Part shown: piece after piece, positions 1-8,703 of the stretch
Position numbering within the stretch: the first letter of the stretch is position 1
Layout of the letters: each line of letters starts with the position of its first letter
Source of the DNA: an uncultured Bacteroides sp.
Lineage (GTDB): Bacteria > Bacteroidota > Bacteroidia > Bacteroidales > Bacteroidaceae
DNA length: 58,077 bases
NCBI GenBank assembly: GCA_944320865.1
Contig: CALUJC010000074.1
Coordinates: forward strand, 1 to 58,077
Direction of reading: 5' to 3'
Translations under genes and position numbers: made by a program
The notes under the pieces: generated by a model
The model's database searches: none
Told to the model about the DNA's origin: nothing
What the model saw: only the letters and a program-made list of their open reading frames with translations

Positions 1-310
1 GGCAGAAACTCGCTTCGCTCAGACAGTCTGCCCCTCTTAACGGCTGAAAACTGCCCTCCGCTTCACGCCCGCCGGTCGATGCCGGAGAGCCATGCGGCAT
101 CAAGCCGTCCAACGCCGCATGGCCGCGCCTAAGCGGAGGGGCGTGAAGCGGAGGGTGCCTGTTTTGCGTGAAGAACGGCAGACTGTCTGAGCGTAGCGAG
201 TTTCTGCCGTTTAGCAAAACAGGTGCCCGGAGTAGCCCCGGAGATTCAGCGCTTGACTTTTTTCTTTTGGTATCTTTTCTTTTTGTGGCAAGACAAAAAG
301 AAAAGTACAC
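1..310. repeat. Composite palindromic intergenic repeat, copy 1
   Basis: This stretch is a nest of inverted repeats. Positions 1-32 and 177-208 pair with one mismatch in 32, the 17-base arms at 54-70 and 141-157 (core CCTCCGCTTCACGCC) pair inside them, and GCCATGCGGC near 90 pairs with GCCGCATGGC near 115. The right end carries the T-rich motif TTTTCTTTTGGTATCTTTTC and its partial complement. Much of 120-310 recurs in the same orientation at 54936-55173. It is non-coding; short ORFs through it are by-products. It may also end transcription entering from the left, but no simple terminator stands out. Confidence 0.75.
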
Positions 311-349
311 ATTCAAAATAGCATTTTAATTTATACAAATAACAACATC

Positions 350-2701
350 ATGAACCTCAAACAAACCATTCTGACCCTTACCCTCGCCCTTGCGGCGGGC
401 ACCTTGCCGGCCCAATCCATCTGGGACGCCGGACACCTGGCCGAGGTGAAACAGTCGCTCGACCAACCTTTCTACGCCACCGCCTACCGGTCATTGCTCA
501 GCCAGGCCGACCGCCTGCTCGACGCCGAGCCCCTCAGCGTGATGATGAAGGACAAGACGCCCGCCAGCGGCGACAAGCACGACTACCTGAGCCAGGCACG
601 CTACTACTGGCCCGACCCCACGAAGCCCGACGGGCTGCCCTACGTGAATCGCGACGGGCAGTCGAACCCCGAGCTGAACAGCCTCGACCGCAACCGCCTG
701 GGCGACACCGCCGGCCGCGTCACCACCCTTGCCCTGGCCTGGTACTTCAGCGGTAACGAGGCCTACGCCGAGAAGGCCACCGAGCTTATCCGCGTGTGGT
801 TCTTCGACAAGAAGACACGCATGAATCCCAACTTGGAGTACGCCCAGATGATTCCCGGCCTCAACAACGGCAAAGGCCGCTGCTATGGCGTGCTCGACGG
901 CTACTCGTTCGTCGAAATGCTCGACGCCGTGCAACTGCTGGAGCAGAGCGAAGCCTTCACCGCCCGCGACGCCAAGCAACTGAAAGCCTGGTTCGGCAAG
1001 CTGCTCGACTGGATACTGACCAGCCCGCAAGGCCGGGAAGAATCTGCCCAAAAGAACAACCACGCCACCGCCTACGACGCACAAGTCATCGCCTTCGCCC
1101 TCTACACCGGCCGGCACGACGTGGCCAGGGAATTCATTGAAGCCGTCCCGGCCAAGCGACTCTTCACCCAGATAGAACCCGACGGCAGCCAGCCGCAAGA
1201 ACTGCGCCGCACACTGGCCTTCGGCTACTCGCAATACAACCTGACGCACTTCATCGACATCTTCCGCATGGCCCGGAAACTGGGCATCCGCATCGACGAC
1301 GCCACCTCAGCCGACGGGCGCAGCTTCTACCGCGCCATGGACTTCCTCACCCCCTACGTGGGCAAAGAAGTTGAAGAGTGGCCCTACAAGCAGATAAGCG
1401 AGTGGGACTACAAGCAGCAGGAACTGTGCAAAGACCTCTACCGCACCTGGCTGCTCAGCCCCGAACGCACCGACTACCTGCGCCTGTACCAGGCACACCG
1501 GCGCTTCAACCCGGAAGACCGCTTCAACCTGCTCTACGTGCGCCCCACGCTGACGGACAACGCCATGGCCTTTGCCTGCGGACAGCTGGAGGTGGCCATG
1601 CAGAGTGCCGACAAGGCCCGCAAGGAGAAGGACAACGCCGCACACCGCCGCGTCATCCCCCGCAGCATCAACCCCGACGGCTCGCTGGCCATGATTCACC
1701 CCCACGACTGGTGCTCGGGATTCTTTGCCGGAACGCTGTGGAACACCTACGCCTACACGCACAGCGACTACTGGCGGCAGCAGGCCATCTCGTGGACGTG
1801 GCCTATAGAAGAAGCCAAACGCTACCGGGGCACCCACGACCTGGGCTTCATGATTGGCGACAGCTTCGGCAAAGCCTACGAACTGACGGGCGAACGCTCG
1901 TACAAGGACGTCATGCTGCAGGCCGCGCAGACCCTTGCCGCACGCTTCAACCCCACCGTAGGCTGCATCCGCTCGTGGGACCACAACCGCGAGGTGTGGA
2001 AGTATCCCGTCATCATCGACAACATGATGAACCTGGAAATGCTGTTCAAAGCCACGCAGTTGACGGGCGACTCTACCTACTGGCACATAGCCGTCAGCCA
2101 CGCCAACACTACGATGAAACACCACTTCCGCCCCGACTACTCGTCGTACCACGTGGTAGACTATGACCCCGAAACGGGAGCCGTGCGCCTGCGCTGCACG
2201 CACCAGGGCTACAACGACGAGTCGTTCTGGAGCCGGGGACAGTCGTGGGGACTGTATGGCTACACCATGTGCTACCGCTTCACCCGCGATGCCGCCTACC
2301 TGCGCCACGCCACCCGCATTGCCGACTTCATACTCTCGCTGCCCAACATGCCTGAGGACGGCATCCCCTACTGGGACATGAAGGCGCCGGGACAGCCCGA
2401 CTGCCCGCGCGACGCATCCGCCGCCGCACTCATGGCCTCGGCCCTCTACGAGCTGAGCACCTATGCCCCCCAAGGCAAGGCCGAAGGCTACCGCGCCGCC
2501 GCCGACAAGATTGTGCAGAGCCTCTACCGCGACTACCAGGCCAAGCCGGGCACGCACTACGGCTTCCTGCTGCTGCACAGCACCGGACACTGCCCCGCCA
2601 ACAGCGAGGTGGACGTGCCCCTGAACTATGCCGACTACTACTACCTCGAGGCACTGAACCGCAAGCAGGTGCTGGATGCCAGAGGAAAGCTGTTTCAGTA
2701 G
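350..2701 (+). CDS. Secreted polysaccharide lyase (PF05426, PL38/PL5-like) fused to GH88 unsaturated glucuronyl hydrolase
   Basis: This 783-residue protein starts with a signal peptide (about residues 1-21). Residues about 50-400 resemble the alginate-lyase superfamily (PF05426). They include the motif YYWPDP near residue 84, NNH at 236-238 and R286/R287 followed by Y293/Y296, which match the Asn-His-Arg-Tyr catalytic set known for PL5. PL38 glucuronan lyases share this fold. Residues about 410-780 are a complete GH88 (alpha6/alpha6) domain. The two expected acidic residues are D497 (in THDLGF) and D557 (in IIDNMMN). A lyase makes 4,5-unsaturated uronate ends and GH88 hydrolyses them, so one chain holds two successive steps. 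The substrate cannot be read from sequence; the neighbouring uxuA favours a glucuronate-containing glycan. It is the first gene of a plus-strand group with the SDR and uxuA. Confidence 0.9.
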   Translation: MNLKQTILTLTLALAAGTLPAQSIWDAGHLAEVKQSLDQPFYATAYRSLLSQADRLLDAEPLSVMMKDKTPASGDKHDYLSQARYYWPDPTKPDGLPYVNRDGQSNPELNSLDRNRLGDTAGRVTTLALAWYFSGNEAYAEKATELIRVWFFDKKTRMNPNLEYAQMIPGLNNGKGRCYGVLDGYSFVEMLDAVQLLEQSEAFTARDAKQLKAWFGKLLDWILTSPQGREESAQKNNHATAYDAQVIAFALYTGRHDVAREFIEAVPAKRLFTQIEPDGSQPQELRRTLAFGYSQYNLTHFIDIFRMARKLGIRIDDATSADGRSFYRAMDFLTPYVGKEVEEWPYKQISEWDYKQQELCKDLYRTWLLSPERTDYLRLYQAHRRFNPEDRFNLLYVRPTLTDNAMAFACGQLEVAMQSADKARKEKDNAAHRRVIPRSINPDGSLAMIHPHDWCSGFFAGTLWNTYAYTHSDYWRQQAISWTWPIEEAKRYRGTHDLGFMIGDSFGKAYELTGERSYKDVMLQAAQTLAARFNPTVGCIRSWDHNREVWKYPVIIDNMMNLEMLFKATQLTGDSTYWHIAVSHANTTMKHHFRPDYSSYHVVDYDPETGAVRLRCTHQGYNDESFWSRGQSWGLYGYTMCYRFTRDAAYLRHATRIADFILSLPNMPEDGIPYWDMKAPGQPDCPRDASAAALMASALYELSTYAPQGKAEGYRAAADKIVQSLYRDYQAKPGTHYGFLLLHSTGHCPANSEVDVPLNYADYYYLEALNRKQVLDARGKLFQ

Positions 2702-2720
2702 TTGGTAAAGAATAATTGCG

Positions 2721-2728
2721 TACTTTTG
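2721..2728 (+). promoter_or_regulatory. Bacteroides -7 box (TACTTTTG) upstream of the SDR gene
   Basis: TACTTTTG fits the Bacteroidales -7 consensus TAnnTTTG, and a TTG lies about 16 bases upstream. It sits about 34 bases before the SDR start codon, so the SDR may have its own promoter inside the gene cluster. Confidence 0.5.
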
Positions 2729-2761
2729 TCCATCAAAACACATCAAAAAACAACACCATAT

Positions 2762-3571
2762 ATGAAGAACTTATTTGACATTAAAGACAAAGTAATCGTC
2801 ATCACCGGCGGTTGCGGCATTTTGGGTAAGAACATCGCCAACTATCTGGCTGAACAGGGAGCTAAAATCGTTATCCTGGACCGTGTGGAAGACTTAGGCA
2901 AGCAACTGGAAGCTGAGTTGAGCCAGAAGACAGAAGCCCTGTTCCTCACGACCGACGTACTGAACAAGGAAGTATTGGAAGAGAACAAGAAAGCCATCGT
3001 AGAACGTTTCGGCACCATCGACATCCTGCTGAACGCCGCAGGCGGCAACATGGCCGGAGCCACCATCGCGCCGGACAAAACGTTCCTTGACCTGGACATC
3101 GACGCCTTCCGCAAGGTGGTAGACCTCAACCTCTTCGGCACCATCCTGCCTACAACGGTATTCGTGCCCGTCATGGCGCAGAACAAGAAAGGCGCCATCG
3201 TCAACTTCTGCTCGGAGTCGGCCTTGCGTCCGTTGACCCGTGTCGTAGGCTATGGTGCGGCCAAGTCTGCTATCGCCAGCTACACACGCTACATGGCTAC
3301 GGAACTCGCTACCAAGTTCAGCCCCGAACTGCGTGTCAACGCCATTGTGCCGGGCTTCCTGCTGACCAACCAGAACCGTGCCCTGCTGACCAATCCCGAC
3401 GGCTCGTACACCGACCGTGCCAAGGCCATCATCGCCCATACGCCTGCCGGACGCTTTGCCGAGCCGGAAGAACTCTTCGGCACCATCCACTACCTCATCA
3501 GCGACGCTTCGAGCTTCGTGACGGGTGCCCTGTCGGTGGTAGACGGCGGATTTGACGTATTCTCCATCTAA
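2762..3571 (+). CDS. SDR-family oxidoreductase, probable D-mannonate/fructuronate oxidoreductase
   Basis: This 269-residue protein is a classical short-chain dehydrogenase/reductase. It has the cofactor motif TGGCGILG near residue 13, NAAG in the middle, the active-site YGAAK and a C-terminal DGGF. I chose the ATG at 2762 because the protein then begins with the usual MKNLFDIKDKV; an in-frame TTG 60 bases upstream adds an unrelated tail that overlaps the promoter box. The next gene is mannonate dehydratase, so the likely role is NAD(P)-dependent reduction of fructuronate to mannonate (the UxuB step, done in Bacteroides by SDR proteins). A KduD-like activity on the 4-deoxy-5-keto-uronate released by GH88 is the main alternative. 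It is cytoplasmic. Confidence 0.8.
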   Translation: MKNLFDIKDKVIVITGGCGILGKNIANYLAEQGAKIVILDRVEDLGKQLEAELSQKTEALFLTTDVLNKEVLEENKKAIVERFGTIDILLNAAGGNMAGATIAPDKTFLDLDIDAFRKVVDLNLFGTILPTTVFVPVMAQNKKGAIVNFCSESALRPLTRVVGYGAAKSAIASYTRYMATELATKFSPELRVNAIVPGFLLTNQNRALLTNPDGSYTDRAKAIIAHTPAGRFAEPEELFGTIHYLISDASSFVTGALSVVDGGFDVFSI

Positions 3572-3664
3572 TTAATGAAGAACTAATAATGAAGAATGAA
3601 GAATTTCCCATGCGAACATCCTTGAGAATTCTTCATTCTTAATTCCTCATTCTTAATTTAATTT
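3572..3664. repeat. GAAGAATT-type intergenic word repeat
   Basis: The gap between the SDR and uxuA is built from GAAGAA/AATGAAGAATT words on the left and their complements (ATTCTTCATTCTTAATT) on the right, so it can fold into an imperfect hairpin. Related stretches occur at 12323-12404, 53787-53860 and 54058-54153. Confidence 0.7.
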
Positions 3665-3667
3665 ATT

Positions 3668-4846
3668 ATGATACTCTGTGAACAAACCTGGCGCTGGTAC
3701 GGGCCGAACGACCCCGTCAGCCTGTGGGACATCAAGCAAGCCGGAGCCACCGGCATCGTCAATGCCCTGCACCACATCCCCAACGGCGAGGTGTGGACCG
3801 TGGAAGAGATAATGAAACGTAAGGAAATGATAGAAGCCGTCGGTCTGAAGTGGTCGGTCGTGGAGAGCGTACCCGTACACGAGCACATCAAGACGCAGAC
3901 GGGTGACTATCAGAAGTACATCGACAACTATAAGGAAAGCATCCGCAACCTGGCCAAGTGCGGCGTGATGATTGTCACCTACAACTTCATGCCCGTGCTC
4001 GACTGGACGCGCACCGACTTGGCCTATGAGTTGCCCGACGGCAGCCGTGCCCTGCGCTTCGAGCGCGCCGCGTTCATCGCCTTCGACCTCTTCCTGCTGA
4101 AGCGCCCCGGTGCCGAAGCCGAATACACCGACGAAGAGAAGGCCAAGGCCAAAGCCCGCTTCGAGCAAATGACCGACGAGGACAAGCAACGCCTCATCCG
4201 CAACATGATAGCCGGACTGCCCGGCTCGGAAGAGAGTTTCACCTTAGAGCAGTTCCAGCACGAACTGGACCGCTACAAGGACATCACGCCCGAACGCCTC
4301 CGCCAGAACCTCATCTACTTCCTGAGCGAAATCTGCCCCGTGGCGGACGAAGTAGGCGTGAAGCTCGTCATCCATCCCGACGACCCGCCCATGTCCATCC
4401 TCGGCCTGCCGCGCATCATGAGTTGCGGCGAGGACTTCCAGGCGCTGATAGACGCCGTGCCCAACGAGAGCAACGGCCTCTGCCTCTGCACCGGCTCCCT
4501 GGGCGTAAGCAGCGCCAACGACTGCGCCGCCCTGATGACGCGCTTTGCCGACCGCATCAACTTCGTCCACCTGCGCAGCACCAAGCGCGACGCCGAAGGC
4601 AACTTCTACGAGGCCAACCACCTGGAGGGCGACGTAGACATGTACCACGTCATGAAAGCCTTCCTCGAGATGCAGCAACGCCGCGGCGTGTCCATCGCCA
4701 TGCGTCCCGACCACGGGCATCAGATGGTGGACGACCTCCGCAAGAAGACCAATCCCGGCTACTCCTGCATCGGCCGCCTGCGCGGACTGGCCGAGCTTCG
4801 CGGACTGGAGATGGGTATTGCGAAGACGCTGTACATGGACAAATAA
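3668..4846 (+). CDS. uxuA: Mannonate dehydratase UxuA
   Basis: This 392-residue protein matches UxuA along its whole length (usual size about 390-400). The start [15 protein letters not shown], the segment [11 protein letters not shown] near residue 240 with a metal-binding His, the CTGSLG motif and RPDHGHQM near the C-terminus are all family hallmarks. The enzyme dehydrates D-mannonate to 2-keto-3-deoxy-D-gluconate in the cytoplasm, the third step of glucuronate catabolism. It follows the SDR on the same strand across a 96-base hairpin-rich gap, so read-through from the SDR promoter is possible. uxaC and KDG kinase/aldolase genes are not in the window. Confidence 0.96.
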   Translation: MILCEQTWRWYGPNDPVSLWDIKQAGATGIVNALHHIPNGEVWTVEEIMKRKEMIEAVGLKWSVVESVPVHEHIKTQTGDYQKYIDNYKESIRNLAKCGVMIVTYNFMPVLDWTRTDLAYELPDGSRALRFERAAFIAFDLFLLKRPGAEAEYTDEEKAKAKARFEQMTDEDKQRLIRNMIAGLPGSEESFTLEQFQHELDRYKDITPERLRQNLIYFLSEICPVADEVGVKLVIHPDDPPMSILGLPRIMSCGEDFQALIDAVPNESNGLCLCTGSLGVSSANDCAALMTRFADRINFVHLRSTKRDAEGNFYEANHLEGDVDMYHVMKAFLEMQQRRGVSIAMRPDHGHQMVDDLRKKTNPGYSCIGRLRGLAELRGLEMGIAKTLYMDK

Positions 4847-4902
4847 TGTGCGAAATCAGTCCCAATCTGCCTGAAATGCTGCCCTATGCCACGGAAATCA
4901 AC

Positions 4903-4910
4903 TATCTTTG
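4903..4910 (+). promoter_or_regulatory. -7 box TATCTTTG before the barrel protein gene
   Basis: An exact TAnnTTTG match lies 26 bases before the ATG at 4936 and 57 bases after the uxuA stop. It indicates a separate promoter for the downstream outer-membrane gene. Confidence 0.65.
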
Positions 4911-4935
4911 CAACCATAAAAGATACGAAGAATCC

Positions 4936-6204
4936 ATGAAGCCCGAAAGACGCATTTCAAGCAAACAAATACTACTGCTTTTCATCTGTTGCCTCGCTCT
5001 CGGCACCGCCCTTCCAACGGTGCTGAGGGCGCAGGTGTTTGACGACCGCCTGTATCGCACGGACTACCGCCTCGACCCCGCCCGCACCGGCGAACTGCGC
5101 ATGGCCGTGGAAAACCTCAGCTTCTTCCAGAACAACGAGTTTGCAGGCGACGTGGCGCCCGGCTACACCCTGCCGGGACTGTGGCTGCGGCCCAAACTCA
5201 CCTTCCAGCCCTTGGACAACATCCGCCTGGAAGCAGGCCTGCACGCCCTCGTCTACCACGGCGCACGCGAATACCCCAACTACAGCTACCAAAACATCCC
5301 CTCCTGGCAAAGCTCAGGCTACCAGCGCGGCGCCCACCTGATGCCCTACTTCCGCGCACAGATGCAACTGCGCCGCGTGCAGCTGGTGCTGGGCCACATC
5401 TACGGGGGAAGCAACCACCGCCTGGCCGAACCCCTCTACTGCCCCGAACTGAACCTTACGGCCGACCCCGAAGCAGGCTTCCAACTGCTGTGGGACATGC
5501 CGCGCTTCCACCTCGACGCCTGGATAAACTGGGAGAGCTTCATCTTCCGGCAAGACGTGCACAACGAGGTCTTCACCGTGGGCCTCTCCTCCGAAATAAA
5601 GTACAACGCCCCCGATGCGCCCCTGCACGCCTACACCCCCCTGCAGGCCACCATACAGCACCGTGGAGGCGAAATCGACGACGGGCAGCAATCCATACCC
5701 GTCAGCACACTGACCAACGGCGCCGTAGGCTTCGGCCTAGTGGGCAACGTGAACCGCCGCGTGCTGCGCCAGGTCTTTGCCGAAGCCTACCTGCTGGGCT
5801 ACTACCAGCAGAATGGCAACCTCAGCCCGCTGGACAAGGGTTATGCCGCCTACGCCCAGGCCGGCCTCCGGATGGGCACAAACTGGCAGCTGAGGGGCGG
5901 ATACTTCTATGGCAAAGACTTCATCTCGCTGCTGGGGCTGCCCTACTTCGGCACCGTGTCCACCGACCACGAGGAGGGCATATTCGAGTGCATGCGCACG
6001 GGCTTCCTCACGGCCGACTACTCGCGCCCCTTCGGACGGGCGTTCGCCCTGGGCGCGCAGGCCAGCCTGTACTACTCGGCACCCGGCACACTGACCGACG
6101 GCGACGGCACGCGCAGTCACGTGGAGCCCGCCGTGAGCTACGTCTTCGGCGTCTACTTCCGTGCCAACCTGGAGTTCCTTATCAAGAGGTTCGGGAAGAA
6201 ATAA
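4936..6204 (+). CDS. Predicted outer-membrane beta-barrel protein, unknown function
   Basis: The protein has 422 residues from the ATG at 4936, which directly gives a signal peptide (KQILLLFICCLALGTALP, cleavage near residue 34 at LRAQ). The frame stays open far upstream through the end of uxuA, but that part is an overlap artefact. The mature part is rich in alternating aromatic and polar strands (for example QLRGGYFYGKDF) and ends with a short amphipathic strand, which suggests an outer-membrane barrel of roughly 16 strands. I do not recognise a named family. Its place directly after uxuA suggests a link to uptake or sensing of the same glycan, but that is inference. Confidence 0.8.
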   Translation: MKPERRISSKQILLLFICCLALGTALPTVLRAQVFDDRLYRTDYRLDPARTGELRMAVENLSFFQNNEFAGDVAPGYTLPGLWLRPKLTFQPLDNIRLEAGLHALVYHGAREYPNYSYQNIPSWQSSGYQRGAHLMPYFRAQMQLRRVQLVLGHIYGGSNHRLAEPLYCPELNLTADPEAGFQLLWDMPRFHLDAWINWESFIFRQDVHNEVFTVGLSSEIKYNAPDAPLHAYTPLQATIQHRGGEIDDGQQSIPVSTLTNGAVGFGLVGNVNRRVLRQVFAEAYLLGYYQQNGNLSPLDKGYAAYAQAGLRMGTNWQLRGGYFYGKDFISLLGLPYFGTVSTDHEEGIFECMRTGFLTADYSRPFGRAFALGAQASLYYSAPGTLTDGDGTRSHVEPAVSYVFGVYFRANLEFLIKRFGKK

Positions 6205-6209
6205 AGAAC

Positions 6210-6281
6210 AAGGCGCGGATTACGCGGAACGACACGGAATCTTTTTACTGATTGTCCGTGAAATCCGCATAATCCGCGCCT
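6210..6281. terminator. Bidirectional hairpin between convergent genes
   Basis: A 19-base arm at 6210-6228 (GGCGCGGATTACGCGG core) pairs with 6263-6281 with one mismatch, around a loop that includes CTTTTTAC. It is followed on the plus strand by TTGTTTAT. It lies between the plus-strand barrel gene and the convergent GH3 gene, which suits a shared transcription end. Confidence 0.65.
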
Positions 6282-6301
6282 TGTTTATATAGCTACACCC
6301 G

Positions 6302-6362
6302 CTTGCCAGCGTAGTATCGCCAGCAGGAGAGCGTAGTACCGCCAGCACGCCAGCAATACTAC
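6302..6362. repeat. GTAGTATCGCCAGC-type word repeat
   Basis: Three imperfect units of roughly AGCGTAGTAxCGCCAGC occupy this gap. The same word family recurs at 24955-25018, 31256-31320, 36540-36615, 39655-39725, 46220-46276 and 55306-55378. Confidence 0.6.
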
Positions 6363-6379
6363 GCTTCCCGAAGACAGCA

Positions 6380-8602
6380 TCATTTCAGCTCGAAAGGCAC
6401 TGTGCCCTTGATGTCGGCTGCCGAGGCGGCGATGATGGCTTCGAACTTGCCCGGCTCGGCCACCCATGCGTGCTTCTGGTCGTCGAAGTAGCTCAGGGCG
6501 TCTTTGCCGATGGTGAAGCTCACCTGCTTGGTTTCGCCCGGGGCGAGCTTCACTTTCTGGAAGCCTTTCAGCTCCTTGACGGGACGGGGCAGGGTGGACT
6601 TCTTGTCGGCTATGTAGAGCTGAACGACTTCCTGGCCTTCGCGCGCGCCGGTGTTGGTGACGGCGACGGTGACGGTCAGCCGGCCGTCGGCGGTCATGGT
6701 CTTGGCGTCGGCTGTCGGCTTGCCATACTCAAAGGTGGTGTACGTCAGTCCGTGGCCGAAGGGGAAGAGGGGCTTCACCTTCTTCTGCTTGTCGGCCCAG
6801 CGGTAGCCCACGAAGATGCTTTCGTTGTACTTGATGTTGACCGTGTCGCGGCGGCGTTCGCCGGTGTATTCGCCCAGCTTGTGTGCAGGCACGTCTTCCA
6901 GCGCTACGGGGAAGGTGAAGGGCAGACGGCCGCTGGGGTTGACATCGCCCATGAGGATGCCGGCCAGCGCCGGTCCGGCCTCGGATCCGATGTACCAGTC
7001 TTGCACGATGGCGGGCACGTCGTCCACCCAAGGCATGGCGATGGCGTTGCCCGAGATGTTGACTACCACCAGGTTCTTGTTGGCCTCAGCCAGGGCGGCA
7101 ATCACGTTGTCCTGCCCGTAGGAGAGGTTCAGTCCGGCGCGGTCGCTGTCTTCGCAGTCCTGCCCGGCGCTCTTGTTCAGTCCGCCGATGAAGATGACCA
7201 CGTCAGCACCTTTGGCCACCTCTACGGCCTCGGCAATGAGCTGTTCGGGGGTGCGGTCGTCCTTCAGGTTCTGGCCGGTCACCACGCCGTTGTATTCGCC
7301 TGTGGCGTCGCCCACGTATCCACGGGCATAAACCACTTCAGCCTTGCCTGCCACGCGTGCCTTGATGCCGTCCAGCGGGGAGATTTCGCGCTGTACCTTC
7401 AGCGAGGAGCTTCCGCCGCCCACGGTCATCATCTTGATGGCGTTTTCGCCGATGACGGCTATCTTCTTCACCTTATTCAGGTCGATGGGCAGCACATTGC
7501 CCTCGTTCTTCAGCAGCACGATGCCTTCCTGGCCGATGCGGCGGGCAGCCTCGTAGTGGGCTTCGGAGCACATGGAGCCGAAGGGCTTCTTGCTGTTCAT
7601 GCTGGTGCGGAACATGAGGCGCAGCACGCGGCGCACCTTGTCGTCCAGCTCCTTGGTGCCTACTTTGCCCTCCTTGATGCGTTGCAGGTAGGGGTTGGCC
7701 AGGTAATAGTTGTCGTAAGCGTTGCTGGCGCCGTTGGAAAGGCCGTCAGTCCAGCTGCCGAACTCCATGTCGATGCCGTGGGCAATGGCCTGGTCGGTGT
7801 TGTGCACGCCTCCCCAGTCGGAGATGACTACGCCGTCATACTTCCATTCGCCGCGCAGGATGTCGTCCAGCAGGCGTTTGTTCTGTCCCACGTGGTGACC
7901 TTCGTAGAGGTTGTAGGACGACATGATGGCCCATGCCTTGCCTTCCTGTACGGCGGCCTTGAAGGCGGGGAGGTAGATTTCGTAGAGCGCGCGGTCGTCT
8001 ACAATGACGTTGGTGTTGTGGCGGTTCACTTCGTGGTTGTTCAGGGCAAAGTGCTTCACGCAGGCGGCCACGCCGTTCTCTTGCAGGCCCTGGATGTAGG
8101 GCACCACCATGCGGCTGCTCAGGTAGGGGTCTTCGCCCATGTACTCAAAGTTGCGGCCGTTGAGGGGCGTGCGGTAGATATTGACGCCGGGTCCCAGCAG
8201 CACGTCCTTCTCGCGGAAGCGGGCTTCTTCGCCCACGCTCTTGCCGTAGAGCAGGGACATTTCGGGGTTCCACGTGGCGGCCAGGCAGGTCAGCGCGGGG
8301 AAGGCCACGCACGAGTCGTTGGTCCATCCGGCCTGGTCCCATTCGTCCCACAGCACCTCGGGGCGCACGCCGTGGGGGCCGTCGTCGGTCCACACTTCGT
8401 GTATGCCCAGGCGGGGCACGCCTGCGCTGCTGAACTTGGATTGGGCGTGGATTACTTTCAGTTTCTCTTGCAGGGTCATGCGCTTCAGGGCATCTTCCAC
8501 GCGCTGCTCCAGGGGCTTGGTTTCGTCCAAGTAGACGGGCTTCTGCTGGGCGCCAAGGGGCAGCGCCGCAGCCAGTGCCAGGGTCAAGATTGCTTTCTTC
8601 AT
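6380..8602 (-). CDS. GH3 beta-glucosidase-type glycoside hydrolase (BglX-like)
   Basis: The 740-residue protein has a signal peptide (MKKAILTLALAAALPLGAQ), then a GH3 N-terminal barrel (about residues 35-330), a GH3 C-terminal domain (about 370-600) and a fibronectin type III-like domain (about 640-735). The expected nucleophile is D262 in VVISDWGG, and the substrate-binding KHF(A)LN segment is present. Its size and order are typical of secreted or periplasmic Bacteroides beta-glucosidases or beta-xylosidases, which remove terminal beta-linked sugars. A C-terminal LPRPVKELKGF confirms the Fn3-like module. It converges with the barrel gene and is preceded by the GH5 gene, so the two hydrolases probably act on the same oligosaccharides. 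Confidence 0.94.
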   Translation of the reverse strand: MKKAILTLALAAALPLGAQQKPVYLDETKPLEQRVEDALKRMTLQEKLKVIHAQSKFSSAGVPRLGIHEVWTDDGPHGVRPEVLWDEWDQAGWTNDSCVAFPALTCLAATWNPEMSLLYGKSVGEEARFREKDVLLGPGVNIYRTPLNGRNFEYMGEDPYLSSRMVVPYIQGLQENGVAACVKHFALNNHEVNRHNTNVIVDDRALYEIYLPAFKAAVQEGKAWAIMSSYNLYEGHHVGQNKRLLDDILRGEWKYDGVVISDWGGVHNTDQAIAHGIDMEFGSWTDGLSNGASNAYDNYYLANPYLQRIKEGKVGTKELDDKVRRVLRLMFRTSMNSKKPFGSMCSEAHYEAARRIGQEGIVLLKNEGNVLPIDLNKVKKIAVIGENAIKMMTVGGGSSSLKVQREISPLDGIKARVAGKAEVVYARGYVGDATGEYNGVVTGQNLKDDRTPEQLIAEAVEVAKGADVVIFIGGLNKSAGQDCEDSDRAGLNLSYGQDNVIAALAEANKNLVVVNISGNAIAMPWVDDVPAIVQDWYIGSEAGPALAGILMGDVNPSGRLPFTFPVALEDVPAHKLGEYTGERRRDTVNIKYNESIFVGYRWADKQKKVKPLFPFGHGLTYTTFEYGKPTADAKTMTADGRLTVTVAVTNTGAREGQEVVQLYIADKKSTLPRPVKELKGFQKVKLAPGETKQVSFTIGKDALSYFDDQKHAWVAEPGKFEAIIAASAADIKGTVPFELK

Positions 8603-8630
8603 TTTGTTGGTATTGTGTTAAAGGGTTATT

Positions 8631-8702
8631 TAGCTACGAGCTACGAGTGACGGGTATCTGAAACTACTACTTGTAGCTTGTAGCTCGTCACTCGTAGCTT
8701 GA
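8631..8702. repeat. TAGCTACGAG-type palindromic word repeat
   Basis: The gap between GH5 and GH3 is made of TAGCTACGAGCTACGAGTGACG on one side and its complement-like CTTGTAGCTCGTCACTCGTAGC on the other, able to form a long imperfect hairpin. Related copies are at 14878-14942, 20116-20202 and 37648-37742. Confidence 0.75.
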
Positions 8703-8703
8703 C

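Noticed and set aside
4423-4935. 5' extension of the barrel protein gene into uxuA
   Set aside because: The extension overlaps uxuA out of frame and is Arg/Pro-rich; the ATG at 4936 yields a signal peptide after a good -7 box.
6470-8650. A 726-residue plus-strand frame opposite the GH3 gene
   Set aside because: Same kind of shadow; GH3 with its nucleophile motif is clearly the real gene.
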